Below the pieces are notes generated by a model. The model worked only from the letters and a program-made list of their open reading frames with translations, did not search any database and was not told the DNA's origin. The translations under genes were made by a program, and so were the position numbers. Shown here in pieces: positions 1-8,391 of a stretch of 64,000 nt of DNA (its first letter is position 1; each line of letters begins with the position of its first letter). The stretch spans positions 61,364 through 125,363 of the forward strand of contig NZ_QMIM01000015.1 in assembly GCF_003287355.1 (NCBI RefSeq), in the 5' to 3' direction. The stretch comes from Halorubrum sp. 48-1-W. Lineage in GTDB: Archaea > Halobacteriota > Halobacteria > Halobacteriales > Haloferacaceae.

Positions 1-450
1 CGAATCCGCGCGCTCGACGCGCTCTCGGCGCTCGTAGGTCCGAAGCAGGTCCCGGAGCTGGACGACGATCACCGTGGTCTCGACGGTGGCGTCCGGCGCG
101 GTCACCGCGACCGATATCCCGCCCCTGTCGTCGCGCGTCGCTATCGCGACCGCGTCCACAGCGTTGCGGTCGAAGGCCTCGCGCGCCGTGGAGGGGTCCT
201 CGTAGCGCGTCACCGACGCGCCGGGCACCTCCGCGGCAGCGTGCTCGAGCCCCCCGACCGCGTCGCCGGTGGCCGCCACCTCGACCTCCGCACCGTCGAG
301 CGCGCCGGGGTCGTACATCGAGACGAGCCCGACGACGAGGAACGAGGAGAACGCCGCGACGAACAGCTGGATCCCGATCGCGAGGAGGATCGTCTTCTCC
401 GCGCGGAGCCCGGCTATCTCCCGGCGGGCCACGACGAGCCGGCTACCCAT
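1..450 (-). CDS. ABC-2 type transporter permease, partial (cut by window edge)
   Basis: The first 150 residues of a membrane protein are visible; the gene runs off the left edge. It begins MGSRLVVARREIAGLR, followed by a hydrophobic helix at about residues 21-43, then an extracytoplasmic stretch with a V-x-A-T-G-D start. This is the usual N-terminal layout of haloarchaeal ABC-2 or NatB-like permeases. Its ATG overlaps the stop of the upstream permease/PrsW gene by 8 bp, so it is the third gene of an ATPase-permease-permease operon. The substrate is unknown. The family assignment rests on context plus the N-terminal pattern. Confidence 0.7.
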   Translation of the reverse strand, partial: MGSRLVVARREIAGLRAEKTILLAIGIQLFVAAFSSFLVVGLVSMYDPGALDGAEVEVAATGDAVGGLEHAAAEVPGASVTRYEDPSTAREAFDRNAVDAVAIATRDDRGGISVAVTAPDATVETTVIVVQLRDLLRTYERRERVERADS

Positions 451-2620
451 GGAGGCTCACCACCCCGACGTTGTACGCGGCGTGGAGGAGCGTCCCAGCC
501 ACGAGCGCCAGCGCGTAGTACGTCCGATCCCGCCGTGCGCCGACCGCCGACAGGGACGCGGTGGCCCCGTGGAGCGCGAGCGGTGCGAGGAAGAGCCCGA
601 CGAGGACGAGCGGCGGGAGCCCGGAGACGCCCGCGACGGAGCCGAACGCGGCTCGACCGACGTACAGCTCCGTGAGCCCGACCGCCTGGACGACTGCGGT
701 CGCCTTCTCCGCGAGAAAGAAGCCGAACCCGGAGGCGAGCCCGACCGCGACCGCGACCCGGTCGGTCCGGGCGAGGACGCCGCGTTCGAACCCGGCGTAG
801 AGGTGGACGCTCTTCGCGAGTTCCTCGACGAACGCGATGACGATGAGCAGGGCCGGAACGGAGACGGTGATCGGTAGCGCGAAGAGGACCGCGACCGTGA
901 GTAGCTCCGCGACGAAGACGAACGGGATCGTACACGCGGTGAGGAACGCGACCGCGACGAGCCCACGAACCCGCCCCGGGACCCGGGCCGTGATCCCCGT
1001 CTGCGGCGACTCGCGGACCCCCTCGCCGACCGTAGCGAGCCGGACCGCGAGCGCGTCGAGGAACTTCCGGGTCACGGGCTTCTGCGTGAACAGGTCCTCC
1101 TCGCGGTACACGCCGAGCCCGAGCCCGAAACAGAGGACCGCGGTGGCCGTCGTCGGTCCCGTCGCGAACAGGAACTCGCCGACCGACACCGGTTCGTTCT
1201 GGAGGTCGAAGACGACGAGCGTGAGCGGCGAGATCAACGCGACGGGCGTCACGTTCGTGAATATCGCCGGGACGAACGCGTAGCTGGTGAGGAGGACGCT
1301 CACCGCGACCGTGACGAAGGTGAGCTCCTTGAACGACCGTGCGAACACCGCGCCGACGAAGGTGGCACCGAGGAACGTCAAAGCGATCGGCAGTACCGCG
1401 AGCACGGAGACCGGCCCGCTGCCGACGACGACCGCGATCAGGGCGGTGACCGCGACCGCGACCGCGACGTACGGGAGCGTCTTGCCCGCGACGATCTCCG
1501 TCGGCGACAGCGGGGTGACGAGGAGCGGCTCGCCCCGCCGGTTGGTCCGCTCGTCGAGGACCGAGGAGCCGTAGGCCTGAGCGAGGAAGTTCATCGGCAC
1601 GAGGAACGCGAACGCCAACACGAGCGACGCGAACGGGAACGGCGGCGTGATAGAACCTGGCGACCCGGTCGAGTCCGCGCCGAACGCCCCGCCACCGAGC
1701 GAGGGAACGGCGAGGCTGACGGAGCCACCGTCGTTGCCGACTGCCCACGAGTCGCCGTCGCCACCGTCCCCGTCGCCGCCGTCGTCACTCGCTCCGTCGT
1801 CACTCGCTCCATCGCCGCCGTCGCCACCCGCCCCGTCGTCACCGTAGCCACCGTCCCCGTCGCCGCCGTCGTCGCCGTCACCGTCGCCAACACTGCCGTC
1901 GTTGCCGTCAACACTGCTGTCGTCGTCGCCGTCGGATCCGCTTTCTTCCACGGCACCGGAATCGGACGAACCGTCGTCGCTGGCAGTTCCGTCGGCGTCC
2001 TCGGTACCGGCACCGTCGGTTCCGCCGTCGCTCGGGTCCGACGTCCCGCCGACCGTCGCCCCGTCGTCGAGCGCCGAGCCGCGGCTCGCGTACCGGAGCG
2101 TGACGGCGACTGGGAAGGCCGCGGTCCCGTTCGACTCCGCCCTCATCAGCCGCTCGTTGTGGGCCTCTACCGCCTCCCGGAACGACGCGGCCGCCGCCTC
2201 CCCCTTGGGCGTGTCGACCGCGCGGACGACCACGCCGGCCGGGTCGCCGCCGTCATCGGCACGGACCCCCCGAACGATCAGGTCAGCCGTTGACCCGAGC
2301 GTCGCCCTTTCGACCGGCACGGCGGTCAGTGCGGGGTCGGCCTCGACCGCGTCCGCGTACGGCGAGCCCGGATCGACGCCGACCCGGTAGACGTCCCGCT
2401 CCACGTCGAGCCCGACGACATCGGTGGCCACCCCCGCGCTGAGAACGCCTCCTGCGACGACCAGGAGCGCGAGCGCGGTCAGAAGCGTTCGCCGGTCGAC
2501 CCCGCCCGCCGCCCGCGACGCCTCCCACCTCGCGACCCGGGCGACGAGCCGAGCGCGACGGGCGACGCGCCGAGATCGGCCGACGACTCGCCGGATCCGA
2601 CGGCTCGCGCGTCGGATCAC
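443..2620 (-). CDS. ABC-2 permease fused to a PrsW-family intramembrane protease
   Basis: This 725-residue protein has an Arg-rich N terminus, one membrane helix at about 47-68, an extracytoplasmic domain, a long Gly/Asp/Ser-rich linker (about 190-300), an ABC-2-like bundle of membrane helices (about 320-520) and a PrsW-like C-terminal bundle. The PrsW signature is complete: EELAK at 599-603, a Glu in the next helix (E638), H684, and H713 with N717. PrsW proteins are membrane proteases that cleave other membrane proteins, such as anti-sigma factors in Bacillus. The ATG overlaps the stop of the ATPase gene (ATGA type), so the two are translationally coupled. Fusing an exporter permease to a protease suggests processing of the exported or membrane substrate, which is inference. 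Confidence 0.85.
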   Translation of the reverse strand: MIRRASRRIRRVVGRSRRVARRARLVARVARWEASRAAGGVDRRTLLTALALLVVAGGVLSAGVATDVVGLDVERDVYRVGVDPGSPYADAVEADPALTAVPVERATLGSTADLIVRGVRADDGGDPAGVVVRAVDTPKGEAAAASFREAVEAHNERLMRAESNGTAAFPVAVTLRYASRGSALDDGATVGGTSDPSDGGTDGAGTEDADGTASDDGSSDSGAVEESGSDGDDDSSVDGNDGSVGDGDGDDGGDGDGGYGDDGAGGDGGDGASDDGASDDGGDGDGGDGDSWAVGNDGGSVSLAVPSLGGGAFGADSTGSPGSITPPFPFASLVLAFAFLVPMNFLAQAYGSSVLDERTNRRGEPLLVTPLSPTEIVAGKTLPYVAVAVAVTALIAVVVGSGPVSVLAVLPIALTFLGATFVGAVFARSFKELTFVTVAVSVLLTSYAFVPAIFTNVTPVALISPLTLVVFDLQNEPVSVGEFLFATGPTTATAVLCFGLGLGVYREEDLFTQKPVTRKFLDALAVRLATVGEGVRESPQTGITARVPGRVRGLVAVAFLTACTIPFVFVAELLTVAVLFALPITVSVPALLIVIAFVEELAKSVHLYAGFERGVLARTDRVAVAVGLASGFGFFLAEKATAVVQAVGLTELYVGRAAFGSVAGVSGLPPLVLVGLFLAPLALHGATASLSAVGARRDRTYYALALVAGTLLHAAYNVGVVSLHG

Positions 2621-3624
2621 TCGGCCCCCTCGCCCGTCTCCGTTCCCGGCCGGTCCCTGCGGTCGTCCTCCTCAGTCCCGGCCCCGCCCCGACGCCCCGG
2701 CATCGGTCGCCCCACGAGGTCGAGGAACACGTCCTCGAGGCTCGGCTCCCGGGTGCGGATGTCGACGACGGTTCCGCCGGCGTCCGTGACGGCCGTCCGC
2801 ACCCGATCGACCGCGTCCATCGACGGCACGACCGTACGATAGCGGTCGCCGACCGCCTCCGAGTCTCCGACGTCAGCCACCTCGACGTCGGCCGTGTCGC
2901 CGTCGCCTGCCTTCGCGTCGATCGCCGGTCGTACGTCGGTGTACACGTGGTAGGTCGTCTCCCCGTGTCGCCGGCGGATCTCGTCGACGGTGCCGCGGGC
3001 CACGATCCGGCCCTCGTTCATGATGACGACCCGGTCACAGACGGACTCGACGTGATACAGGTTGTGAGCGGAGAACACGACCGTCTTGCCCGCCCCCCGT
3101 AGCTCGCGAGTGAACTCCAGCACCGAGTTCGTCGTCACGGGATCGAGCCCCGAGGCGGGTTCGTCGTACACCAACACGTCGGGGTCGTTCACCAGCGACC
3201 GCGCGATGGCGACCTTCCGTTTCATCCCCTTCGAGACGTCGCCGAGCCGGCGGTCGCGGTGGTCGAGGTCCAGCCGGTCGAGCGCGCGCTCGATCCGCTC
3301 GTCGGCGACGGACCGGGGCACCTCGTAGAGGTCGGCGAAGAAGCGGAGGTACGAGTTCGCCGTCATCTCCTCGTACAGCGGCGACTCCTCCGGGAGGAAG
3401 CCCAGGTGGTGGCGCATCGCCGGGTCGGTGGAGTCGTAGCCCGCGACGCGCGCCGAGCCGGCGGTGGGCTCTAGCAGCCCGGCGAGCACCTTCAGCGTCG
3501 TCGTCTTGCCCGCCCCGTTCGGGCCGACGATCCCGAACACCTCGCCCTCCGCGACGGAGAACGTGCTGTCGACGACCGCCGAGAACCCACCATACGTCTT
3601 CTCGAGGCCCGCGACCGCGATCAT
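2617..3624 (-). CDS. ABC transporter ATP-binding protein
   Basis: A 335-residue nucleotide-binding subunit. Walker A is GPNGAGKT at 34-41, the signature region reads VSKGMKRKVAIA, Walker B is VLVYDEPASGLDP, and a switch His lies in SAHNL. The C-terminal extension has a small regulatory domain and ends in a charged tail. The start MIAVAGLEKTYGG was chosen because the typical ABC fold begins here; the frame stays open upstream but reads as low-complexity noise. It energises the two permeases downstream (4-bp overlap with the first). The family fits DrrA/NatA-like exporters. Confidence 0.92.
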   Translation of the reverse strand: MIAVAGLEKTYGGFSAVVDSTFSVAEGEVFGIVGPNGAGKTTTLKVLAGLLEPTAGSARVAGYDSTDPAMRHHLGFLPEESPLYEEMTANSYLRFFADLYEVPRSVADERIERALDRLDLDHRDRRLGDVSKGMKRKVAIARSLVNDPDVLVYDEPASGLDPVTTNSVLEFTRELRGAGKTVVFSAHNLYHVESVCDRVVIMNEGRIVARGTVDEIRRRHGETTYHVYTDVRPAIDAKAGDGDTADVEVADVGDSEAVGDRYRTVVPSMDAVDRVRTAVTDAGGTVVDIRTREPSLEDVFLDLVGRPMPGRRGGAGTEEDDRRDRPGTETGEGAE

Positions 3625-4001
3625 GGGCTCGGCTCTATCGGGGACTGAATTAAACCCACGCCCGCGGGTATCAACCGCGAGAACGTCCGGGGCCCTCGGA
3701 TCGCCCACCGTCTTCGCCCGGCCGCCTAGTCGCCGGCCCAAGCGTCGCCGTGTGCCCGGTAGCCGTCGAACTCGCCTAGAGCACCACGTTGGTGGCGAAC
3801 GTGCGAGCCAGCTGGGTGACGTCGGGGTCCTCGGGGTCGGCGCGGGCGTGGTAGATCGTCGTTCGGTTCCGGGTAGAGGTGTGGAAAGCGAGGCCGATGT
3901 CACACGGCGCGACGAACCCCCTGGCGCGACGAACCCCCTGGCGCGACGACCGACGGGTATCGGCGGTAGCCTTACGGTACCCCTTCGAGAACGGGATCCG
4001 T
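3625..4001. other. Intergenic region with a possible gene remnant and a 17-bp tandem repeat
   Basis: There is no convincing intact gene between the ABC ATPase and the divergent membrane protein. On the minus strand, about 3776-3907 reads as a plausible protein C terminus (see separate entry). At 3906-3950 a 17-bp unit (GGCGCGACGAACCCCCT) is repeated twice exactly and then a third time in part. Confidence 0.6.
3776..3907 (-). pseudogene. Possible C-terminal remnant of an unidentified gene
   Basis: Minus-strand reading gives DIGLAFHTSTRNRTTIYHAR followed by an acidic stretch and ARTFATNVVL before a stop. The composition (D/E, R, H, V) looks more protein-like than the surrounding shadow frames, and it stops exactly where the 17-bp tandem repeat begins. 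No start codon or upstream domain is present. It may be the tail of a decayed gene or chance reading in GC-rich DNA. Confidence 0.22.
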
Positions 4002-4925
4002 ATGTCCGAGGGGGGAGAGGGGGACGGAGGTGATCCCGTTGACGACCTCGATGCCGTCGTCGATGTCGACCCCGCGGTCGCCGCCACCGCCCGAGAGGAG
4101 CTCCGGACGACCTTCACCTACCAGGTCGAGCGGCTCCGCGAGATCGACACCAAGGCCATCGAGATCCTCAAGGCCAACCTCGTTCTCATCGGGATCGTCG
4201 TCACCGGCGGGTCGATCGTGGTCCAGACCGAGTTCGACCTCGGCGGGTTCCTCAACCCCTTCACGCTGGCGAGCGGGGTGCTCCTGCTCGTCTCCACCGG
4301 GTTGGCCGCGGTCACATACACGGCGTCGGACCTCCGTGGCGGGCTGACCATCGCGGACGTGGACGCGATTATCGCGGCCGAACGCGAGCGAGCGCGAGCC
4401 GACGGAACGGCCGGGGGTGACGGCGAGCCGGCCGGACGCGAGGACCTCCCCGGATCGACGCGGGCAGGGTTCGACGAGCGGTTGCTCCGTAGCTACGCCG
4501 AGTGGATCGACTACAACGCCCGGGTGACCGCGGTCAACGACCTGCTCGCGACGGTGACGGTGCTTCTCGTCTTTCTCGCGTTCGTCTACGTGGTCGCCGG
4601 CGTCGCGGTCGGCGCGGCTAACCTCTCGGCGATACAGTCGTGGCTCTCGTTCGCCATCCTGACCGTTTTCGGCGGCGTATTCACCTGGCTCGCTGCCCAC
4701 ATGGACCACCTCGGCCCGGAGACGAGACACCCGGCTGCGGCCTTCGACGGGGTCCAGCTCTCGAAGGGGGCCGGACGGACGGAGGCGTGGTCCTCGTTGC
4801 GTGCGATGGTCGGGCGGGAGCCGCCCACCGAATCGACGCCGAGGGAACCGTCCGAGCCGAACGACGGGGCGGGAGACGTGGAGAGCGGAGACGTGGAGAG
4901 CGGAGACGTCAAGAATGAGGGGTAA
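4002..4925 (+). CDS. Hypothetical membrane protein with four predicted helices
   Basis: A 307-residue protein. After an acidic N terminus comes an amphipathic segment (about 28-56), then hydrophobic helices at about 57-75, 86-108, 188-210 and 218-238. The two halves are separated by an acidic cytoplasmic-looking loop. The C terminus is polar and ends in a 15-bp in-frame repeat (GDVES twice). I recognise no enzyme motif. The start was chosen at ATG 4002 because the upstream extension is low-complexity. It converges with, and directly abuts, the small gene on the other strand: its stop ends at 4925 and the other stop begins at 4926. Confidence 0.78.
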   Translation: MSEGGEGDGGDPVDDLDAVVDVDPAVAATAREELRTTFTYQVERLREIDTKAIEILKANLVLIGIVVTGGSIVVQTEFDLGGFLNPFTLASGVLLLVSTGLAAVTYTASDLRGGLTIADVDAIIAAERERARADGTAGGDGEPAGREDLPGSTRAGFDERLLRSYAEWIDYNARVTAVNDLLATVTVLLVFLAFVYVVAGVAVGAANLSAIQSWLSFAILTVFGGVFTWLAAHMDHLGPETRHPAAAFDGVQLSKGAGRTEAWSSLRAMVGREPPTESTPREPSEPNDGAGDVESGDVESGDVKNEG

Positions 4926-5048
4926 CTACTCCTCTTCTTCCTCCTCGTCGACCGGTCCTCGTCCTCGCTCCCAGACCGCCCTCGCCGAGGTGTCGTTCGG
5001 AGCGGTGTGTGAGACGTCCTTCATCGTGTCGCGGTCGGCGTCGGTCAT
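4926..5048 (-). CDS. Small conserved haloarchaeal protein, 40 residues
   Basis: It reads MTDADRDTMKDVSHTAPNDT and ends in a run of Glu. The DRDTMKDVxHTxPND pattern is one I associate with tiny haloarchaeal proteins of unknown function. The frame is open further upstream, but that part overlaps a real gene and is noise. A TATA-like AT-rich stretch (TTATACAATATTAAG read on the minus strand) lies near 5105-5120, about 60 nt before the ATG. The poly-Glu end directly abuts the stop of the convergent membrane-protein gene. Confidence 0.7.
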   Translation of the reverse strand: MTDADRDTMKDVSHTAPNDTSARAVWERGRGPVDEEEEEE

Positions 5049-5134
5049 CGTTGAACCCGATAGCGCGAATTCACGTATTAACGCTTCGACGGGGTGGATA
5101 CCGATACTTAATATTGTATAAGGTACGGGACCGC

Positions 5135-5617
5135 TCAGTTTCCGTAGCCCCGTTCGAACGGGTCGATCTCCTCGGAGCCCGGCTCCTCCTCGTCGCGGGT
5201 GAACCCGGGTCCGCCGGTCGCGAGTTCGAAGACGAGTCCGTCGGGGTCGCTGAAGTAGATGCTCTTGAAGTAGGTCCGGTCCTTCACCTCGCTCACGTTG
5301 ACGTCCTGCTCGCGGAGGTACGACTGCCACTCGCGGAGCGTCTCCTCGTCCGCCACCCCGAACGCGAAGTGATGGCTCGCGCCCGGACCGGGGGTCCCCC
5401 GCGAGTCCGGGTACTCGAAGTAGGTGACGTTCGTGCCAGGTTCGCCCTCCGGCGTCGGTGAGAAGTAGTAGTGCGGCGTCCCGGGGTCGTCGTAGTTCTG
5501 GGTCCGCTTGACCGTGTGCCAGCCGAGGACGTCCTCGTAGAACGCGACGGTCTCCTCCATGTCGGTACAGATGTTCGTCACGTGGTGTAATCCGGTGGTC
5601 GGTGGCGCGTCTCCCAT
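5135..5617 (-). CDS. VOC-family (glyoxalase/dioxygenase fold) protein
   Basis: A 160-residue metalloprotein with paired beta-alpha-beta-beta-beta modules. It opens GLHHVTNICTDMEETVAFYE (metal-ligand His), has HHFAFGV at the second module and FSDPDGLVFELAT with the C-terminal Glu ligand. This matches ring-cleaving dioxygenase-like VOC proteins. The substrate is unknown. The start is at ATG 5617, because the upstream frame runs into an 18-bp tandem repeat. It is a single gene, separated from doxX by that repeat. Confidence 0.85.
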   Translation of the reverse strand: MGDAPPTTGLHHVTNICTDMEETVAFYEDVLGWHTVKRTQNYDDPGTPHYYFSPTPEGEPGTNVTYFEYPDSRGTPGPGASHHFAFGVADEETLREWQSYLREQDVNVSEVKDRTYFKSIYFSDPDGLVFELATGGPGFTRDEEEPGSEEIDPFERGYGN

Positions 5618-5687
5618 ACCCGCACGTGGACGTCCACGGTCAAAGGCGTTGGCAGGGAAGGGATCGAGTTCTCCCGTGAAGCGACGA

Positions 5688-5785
5688 GCGGCCGGTCGGT
5701 GCGAGGCGGCCGGTCGGTACGAGGCGGCCGGTCGGTACGAGGCGGCCAGTCGGTACGAGGTGGTCGGTCGGTGCGAGGCGGTCGG
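5688..5785. repeat. 18-bp minisatellite, about five copies
   Basis: The unit GAGGCGGCCGGTCGGTAC is repeated about five times with a few substitutions, between the VOC gene start and the doxX stop. The unit length is a multiple of three, so it also leaves an open frame reading SYRPAA, which explains a spurious N-terminal extension of the VOC gene. Confidence 0.85.
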
Positions 5786-5805
5786 ATCGGGTACCGCGAG
5801 CGCGC

Positions 5806-6255
5806 CTAGAACAGTCCGATCCCGAGCGCGTAGGGCCACACGGTCCCGCCGACGGCGAGCAGCGCGAGCGCCGCGCCGGCGCCGTAGAGGTTCTTGAGGA
5901 ATCCCGTCATCTCGTTCTGTCTGTCCTCGGGGTCCTTCACGCTCCAGAAGTCGTGCATCGTCACCGCGGAGACGAGGAGGAAGGCTGTGAGCGCGCCCGC
6001 CGAGAGGACGGGGAACGCGCCGACGGCGACGCCGACACCGCCGAGGACGAGCAACGCGCCCGAGGCGACGGTCGAGAAGCGCGGCGCGGGAAGCCCCTTG
6101 AACTCCGCGTAGCCGGCCATCGCGTCGACGTCCATGAAGTGGTTGAGTCCCATGAACGCGAGCACGCCGCCGAAGAGCAGGCGACCGAGTAGGAACAGTT
6201 CGCCGGCGAACGGCGCGTCGAGCTGGAGCGGTAGCGTCGTGATTTCAGCTAACAT
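5806..6255 (-). CDS. DoxX-family membrane protein
   Basis: A 149-residue protein with four membrane helices. The N terminus reads LLGRLLFGGVLAFMGLNHFM, followed by the G-x-P-A-P motif (GLPAPRF) typical of DoxX/DUF4260-like proteins, and MHDFW before helix 4. DoxX proteins are linked to thiosulfate:quinone oxidoreductase or to redox/detoxification membrane complexes; the exact role here is unknown. It is divergent from an HxlR regulator, which probably controls it. A TATATA box lies about 30 nt before the ATG, which suggests a leaderless transcript. Confidence 0.87.
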   Translation of the reverse strand: MLAEITTLPLQLDAPFAGELFLLGRLLFGGVLAFMGLNHFMDVDAMAGYAEFKGLPAPRFSTVASGALLVLGGVGVAVGAFPVLSAGALTAFLLVSAVTMHDFWSVKDPEDRQNEMTGFLKNLYGAGAALALLAVGGTVWPYALGIGLF

Positions 6256-6324
6256 CGTGTAACTACGTGTACGAACACAACCTATATATCGCTTCCCGGA
6301 CAAGTAGGTTAGTAGGTAACACCG
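6256..6324. promoter_or_regulatory. Divergent promoter region of doxX and the HxlR regulator
   Basis: This 69-bp gap holds a near-symmetric CCTATATATC (6281-6290) that can act as TATA box in both directions: about 30 nt before the doxX ATG and about 40 nt before the regulator ATG. GTGTacgaACAC (near 6268-6279) is a short inverted repeat next to it, a candidate operator for the winged-helix regulator. Confidence 0.5.
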
Positions 6325-6693
6325 ATGTCATCACAGGACCTCGCGGAAACCGATCCGGCGCCAGAGACCGCGGACGCGACCGCCGACACGCCCTGTCCGA
6401 TCGTCGATTCGATCGAGCAGATCGGCTCGCAGTGGCGGCTCGTCGTCCTCTACGAGCTACAGAACGGCGAGCGACGATTCAACGAACTCAAACGCGAGAC
6501 CGACGCGAACGCCCGCACCCTCTCGCGGGTGCTCGACGACCTCCAGGAGTCCGGGTTCGTCGACAGGCGAATGGAGGAGGACGCCCCCGTCGCGACCTAC
6601 TACAGCCTCACCGACAAGGGCGAGTCGCTCGCGCCCGTCTTCGCGGAGATCGACGAGTGGGCCCGCGAGTGGCTCGCCGAGTGTAACACCTGA
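6325..6693 (+). CDS. HxlR-family winged-helix transcriptional regulator
   Basis: A 122-residue DNA-binding protein. It shows the HxlR hallmarks: CPIVDSIEQIGSQWRLVVLY (sensor Cys followed by the first helix), RRFNELKRE, TLSRVLDDLQESGFVDR (recognition helix and wing) and a YSLTDKGESL wing-to-helix segment. HxlR proteins often sense electrophiles or redox state through the N-terminal Cys. The divergent doxX is the natural target. Confidence 0.92.
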   Translation: MSSQDLAETDPAPETADATADTPCPIVDSIEQIGSQWRLVVLYELQNGERRFNELKRETDANARTLSRVLDDLQESGFVDRRMEEDAPVATYYSLTDKGESLAPVFAEIDEWAREWLAECNT

Positions 6694-6907
6694 CCCGCTC
6701 GAGGGCGACTTCACGCTACCGTGTGAGGCTTTCGCCCGGGTCTTCCGTCCCGGATCCTCCCGTTCGCTCTCCGCTTATCCTTGAGACAAACTGTTGCCGT
6801 TCGATTTCCTGTAGAACCCACCCGTGCGGGAGGACCGGACGGGAATCTCTCTGTCGTGACCACGTCCTGTGACCGTGACACGTCACCGCTTCAGTCGTGG
6901 GAGGACG

Positions 6908-8263
6908 TCAGAGGTACCGGTCGAGACGACCCGACCGCTCGAGATACCCGTTCAGTGCGGCCGGCAGCTCGGCATGCACAGTTTCAGTTGTGCGGTGTTC
7001 CGGCTGGTACGCGTCGCTCGAGAGCTCGCGAACGCCGGCCGCGAGCTGAATCGCGAGGTCGCGCATGTCCCGTTGGTCGATTTTGTCGATGGTGTCGGCG
7101 TGTGTGTGGCCCCACTCCTGATGGCCATACCGAACCACCTGTCCGGACCCCTCGCTCGCAGATCGGCCAACGACGACCGGAACACCCTCACGCCCAAAGG
7201 GCCACGCGTCCGTAAATGGGGAGAGACCGGGCTCGGATTCGACTGGAACGTGGAGCTCGTCGCCGACGGAATGGAAGGCCTCGGCAATGGTCTCGTCGCC
7301 ACCGAGGCGGAGCGACCGGCTGAAGCCAATTCCGTCGAGATTGACGAGCGCTTTCACTGAAGATGGGTCATGGGTCTGTACCCAGTGATGAGACCCGTAC
7401 AGACCGGTTTCCTCTCCACCGAAGGCGATAATCCGAACGCTGGTTTCGAGATCGTCGACGTTCGAGAGCAGTCTTCCGACTTCCGCAGCGAGTACGGTTC
7501 CGGCTGCGTTGTCGCGTGCCCCATCGGCGATGTCGTGAGCATCGTGGTGCCCACTTACGATGATCTCGTGGTCGGTGTCCGGTCCAACGACCGCTTCGAC
7601 GTTCTTCGAGGTCCCACGGTCGACGGTCGCATCGATCGAAAGTGTTGCTGTCATCGAGTCACGCTCGAGCCAACGGAGGATTCGACGGCTCACTTCGCGC
7701 GTGATCCCTGCTGCCGGAATCGTCCCGGTCCCGTCGCGGGCGAATCCAATCGCCCCAGTCGGTGTGATGCATCCGGGGACGTCGTTGTAGTAGAGGAAGC
7801 CGACTGCATCGTGCTCCTCGGCCAAACAGTACTTTTCGATACGGTTCATCGCGCGTCCGTAGTCCGGCGGGTTCTGGCTGGAGACGAGTACGATCTTCCC
7901 CGCGACGTCGTGGTCGGCGAAGGATTCCGGAAGTCCCGGTCCGATGTCGACGACTGTTGCCTCGACGGTTTCCGGCGGTGACCCGGGTAACCCGAGTATC
8001 TCGTGACTCCCATCGAACGCTCGTGAGATATTCCCGTCGACCCGGAGCGACGCCGAGCCTCGCTCCCACGTCGGAGCCTCGTACTCTTCGATGTGTGCGT
8101 CTCGAAGGCCAGCGTTCTCGAAGCGTCGTCGGAGCAGCGCTGCACTCTTATGTTCGCCGTCGGAGCCTGTCAGCCGGTTCCCGATATCAGTCAGTCCCTC
8201 GTACAGGTCCCAGAGGTAGTCGTTGGTGAAGCCATCGCCGGCGATGTCGGCCAGGCTCGTCAT
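6908..8263 (-). CDS. M28-family zinc aminopeptidase
   Basis: A 451-residue peptidase with an inserted PA-like domain in the N-terminal half (about 90-200). Co-catalytic zinc motifs are present: SGHHDAHD (about 240), GARDNAAG, FGGEETG (about 283, catalytic Glu pair), a Leu-Asn-Leu-Asp segment, and GHTHADT near the C terminus. There is no signal peptide, so it is probably cytoplasmic. Its ATG overlaps the stop of a 42-codon reading frame by one base (TAATG), implying translational coupling. Its codon use is less GC-biased than its neighbours', so it may have been acquired. Confidence 0.88.
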   Translation of the reverse strand: MTSLADIAGDGFTNDYLWDLYEGLTDIGNRLTGSDGEHKSAALLRRRFENAGLRDAHIEEYEAPTWERGSASLRVDGNISRAFDGSHEILGLPGSPPETVEATVVDIGPGLPESFADHDVAGKIVLVSSQNPPDYGRAMNRIEKYCLAEEHDAVGFLYYNDVPGCITPTGAIGFARDGTGTIPAAGITREVSRRILRWLERDSMTATLSIDATVDRGTSKNVEAVVGPDTDHEIIVSGHHDAHDIADGARDNAAGTVLAAEVGRLLSNVDDLETSVRIIAFGGEETGLYGSHHWVQTHDPSSVKALVNLDGIGFSRSLRLGGDETIAEAFHSVGDELHVPVESEPGLSPFTDAWPFGREGVPVVVGRSASEGSGQVVRYGHQEWGHTHADTIDKIDQRDMRDLAIQLAAGVRELSSDAYQPEHRTTETVHAELPAALNGYLERSGRLDRYL

Positions 8264-8391
8264 TATGTCTCCTCCATCGCGCCGTCCGAAACTTCGAGGG
8301 CCGCATCCAGAACCGCCATCGCTTCATCGATATCTGCCACTTCTTTCTCAGCCATGTCACAATCTGACATGCGTGAGCGCATAGTTCCCAT
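8263..8391 (-). CDS. Small reading frame coupled to the M28 peptidase, 42 residues
   Basis: It begins MGTMRSRMSDCDMAEKEV and continues as an acidic, amphipathic, Ala/Met-rich helix (IDEAMAVLDAALEVSDGAME) before a TAA that overlaps the peptidase ATG. Internal Met codons at residues 8 and 13 are alternative starts. The TAATG junction and the protein-like acidic composition argue for a real gene. I do not recognise the family; a small peptidase partner or a leader peptide is possible. Confidence 0.5.
   Translation of the reverse strand: MGTMRSRMSDCDMAEKEVADIDEAMAVLDAALEVSDGAMEET

Noticed and set aside
414..1748. 444-codon minus-strand frame inside the PrsW fusion gene
   Set aside because: Frame-shifted shadow with Arg-rich composition; the other minus-strand frame has membrane helices and PrsW motifs.
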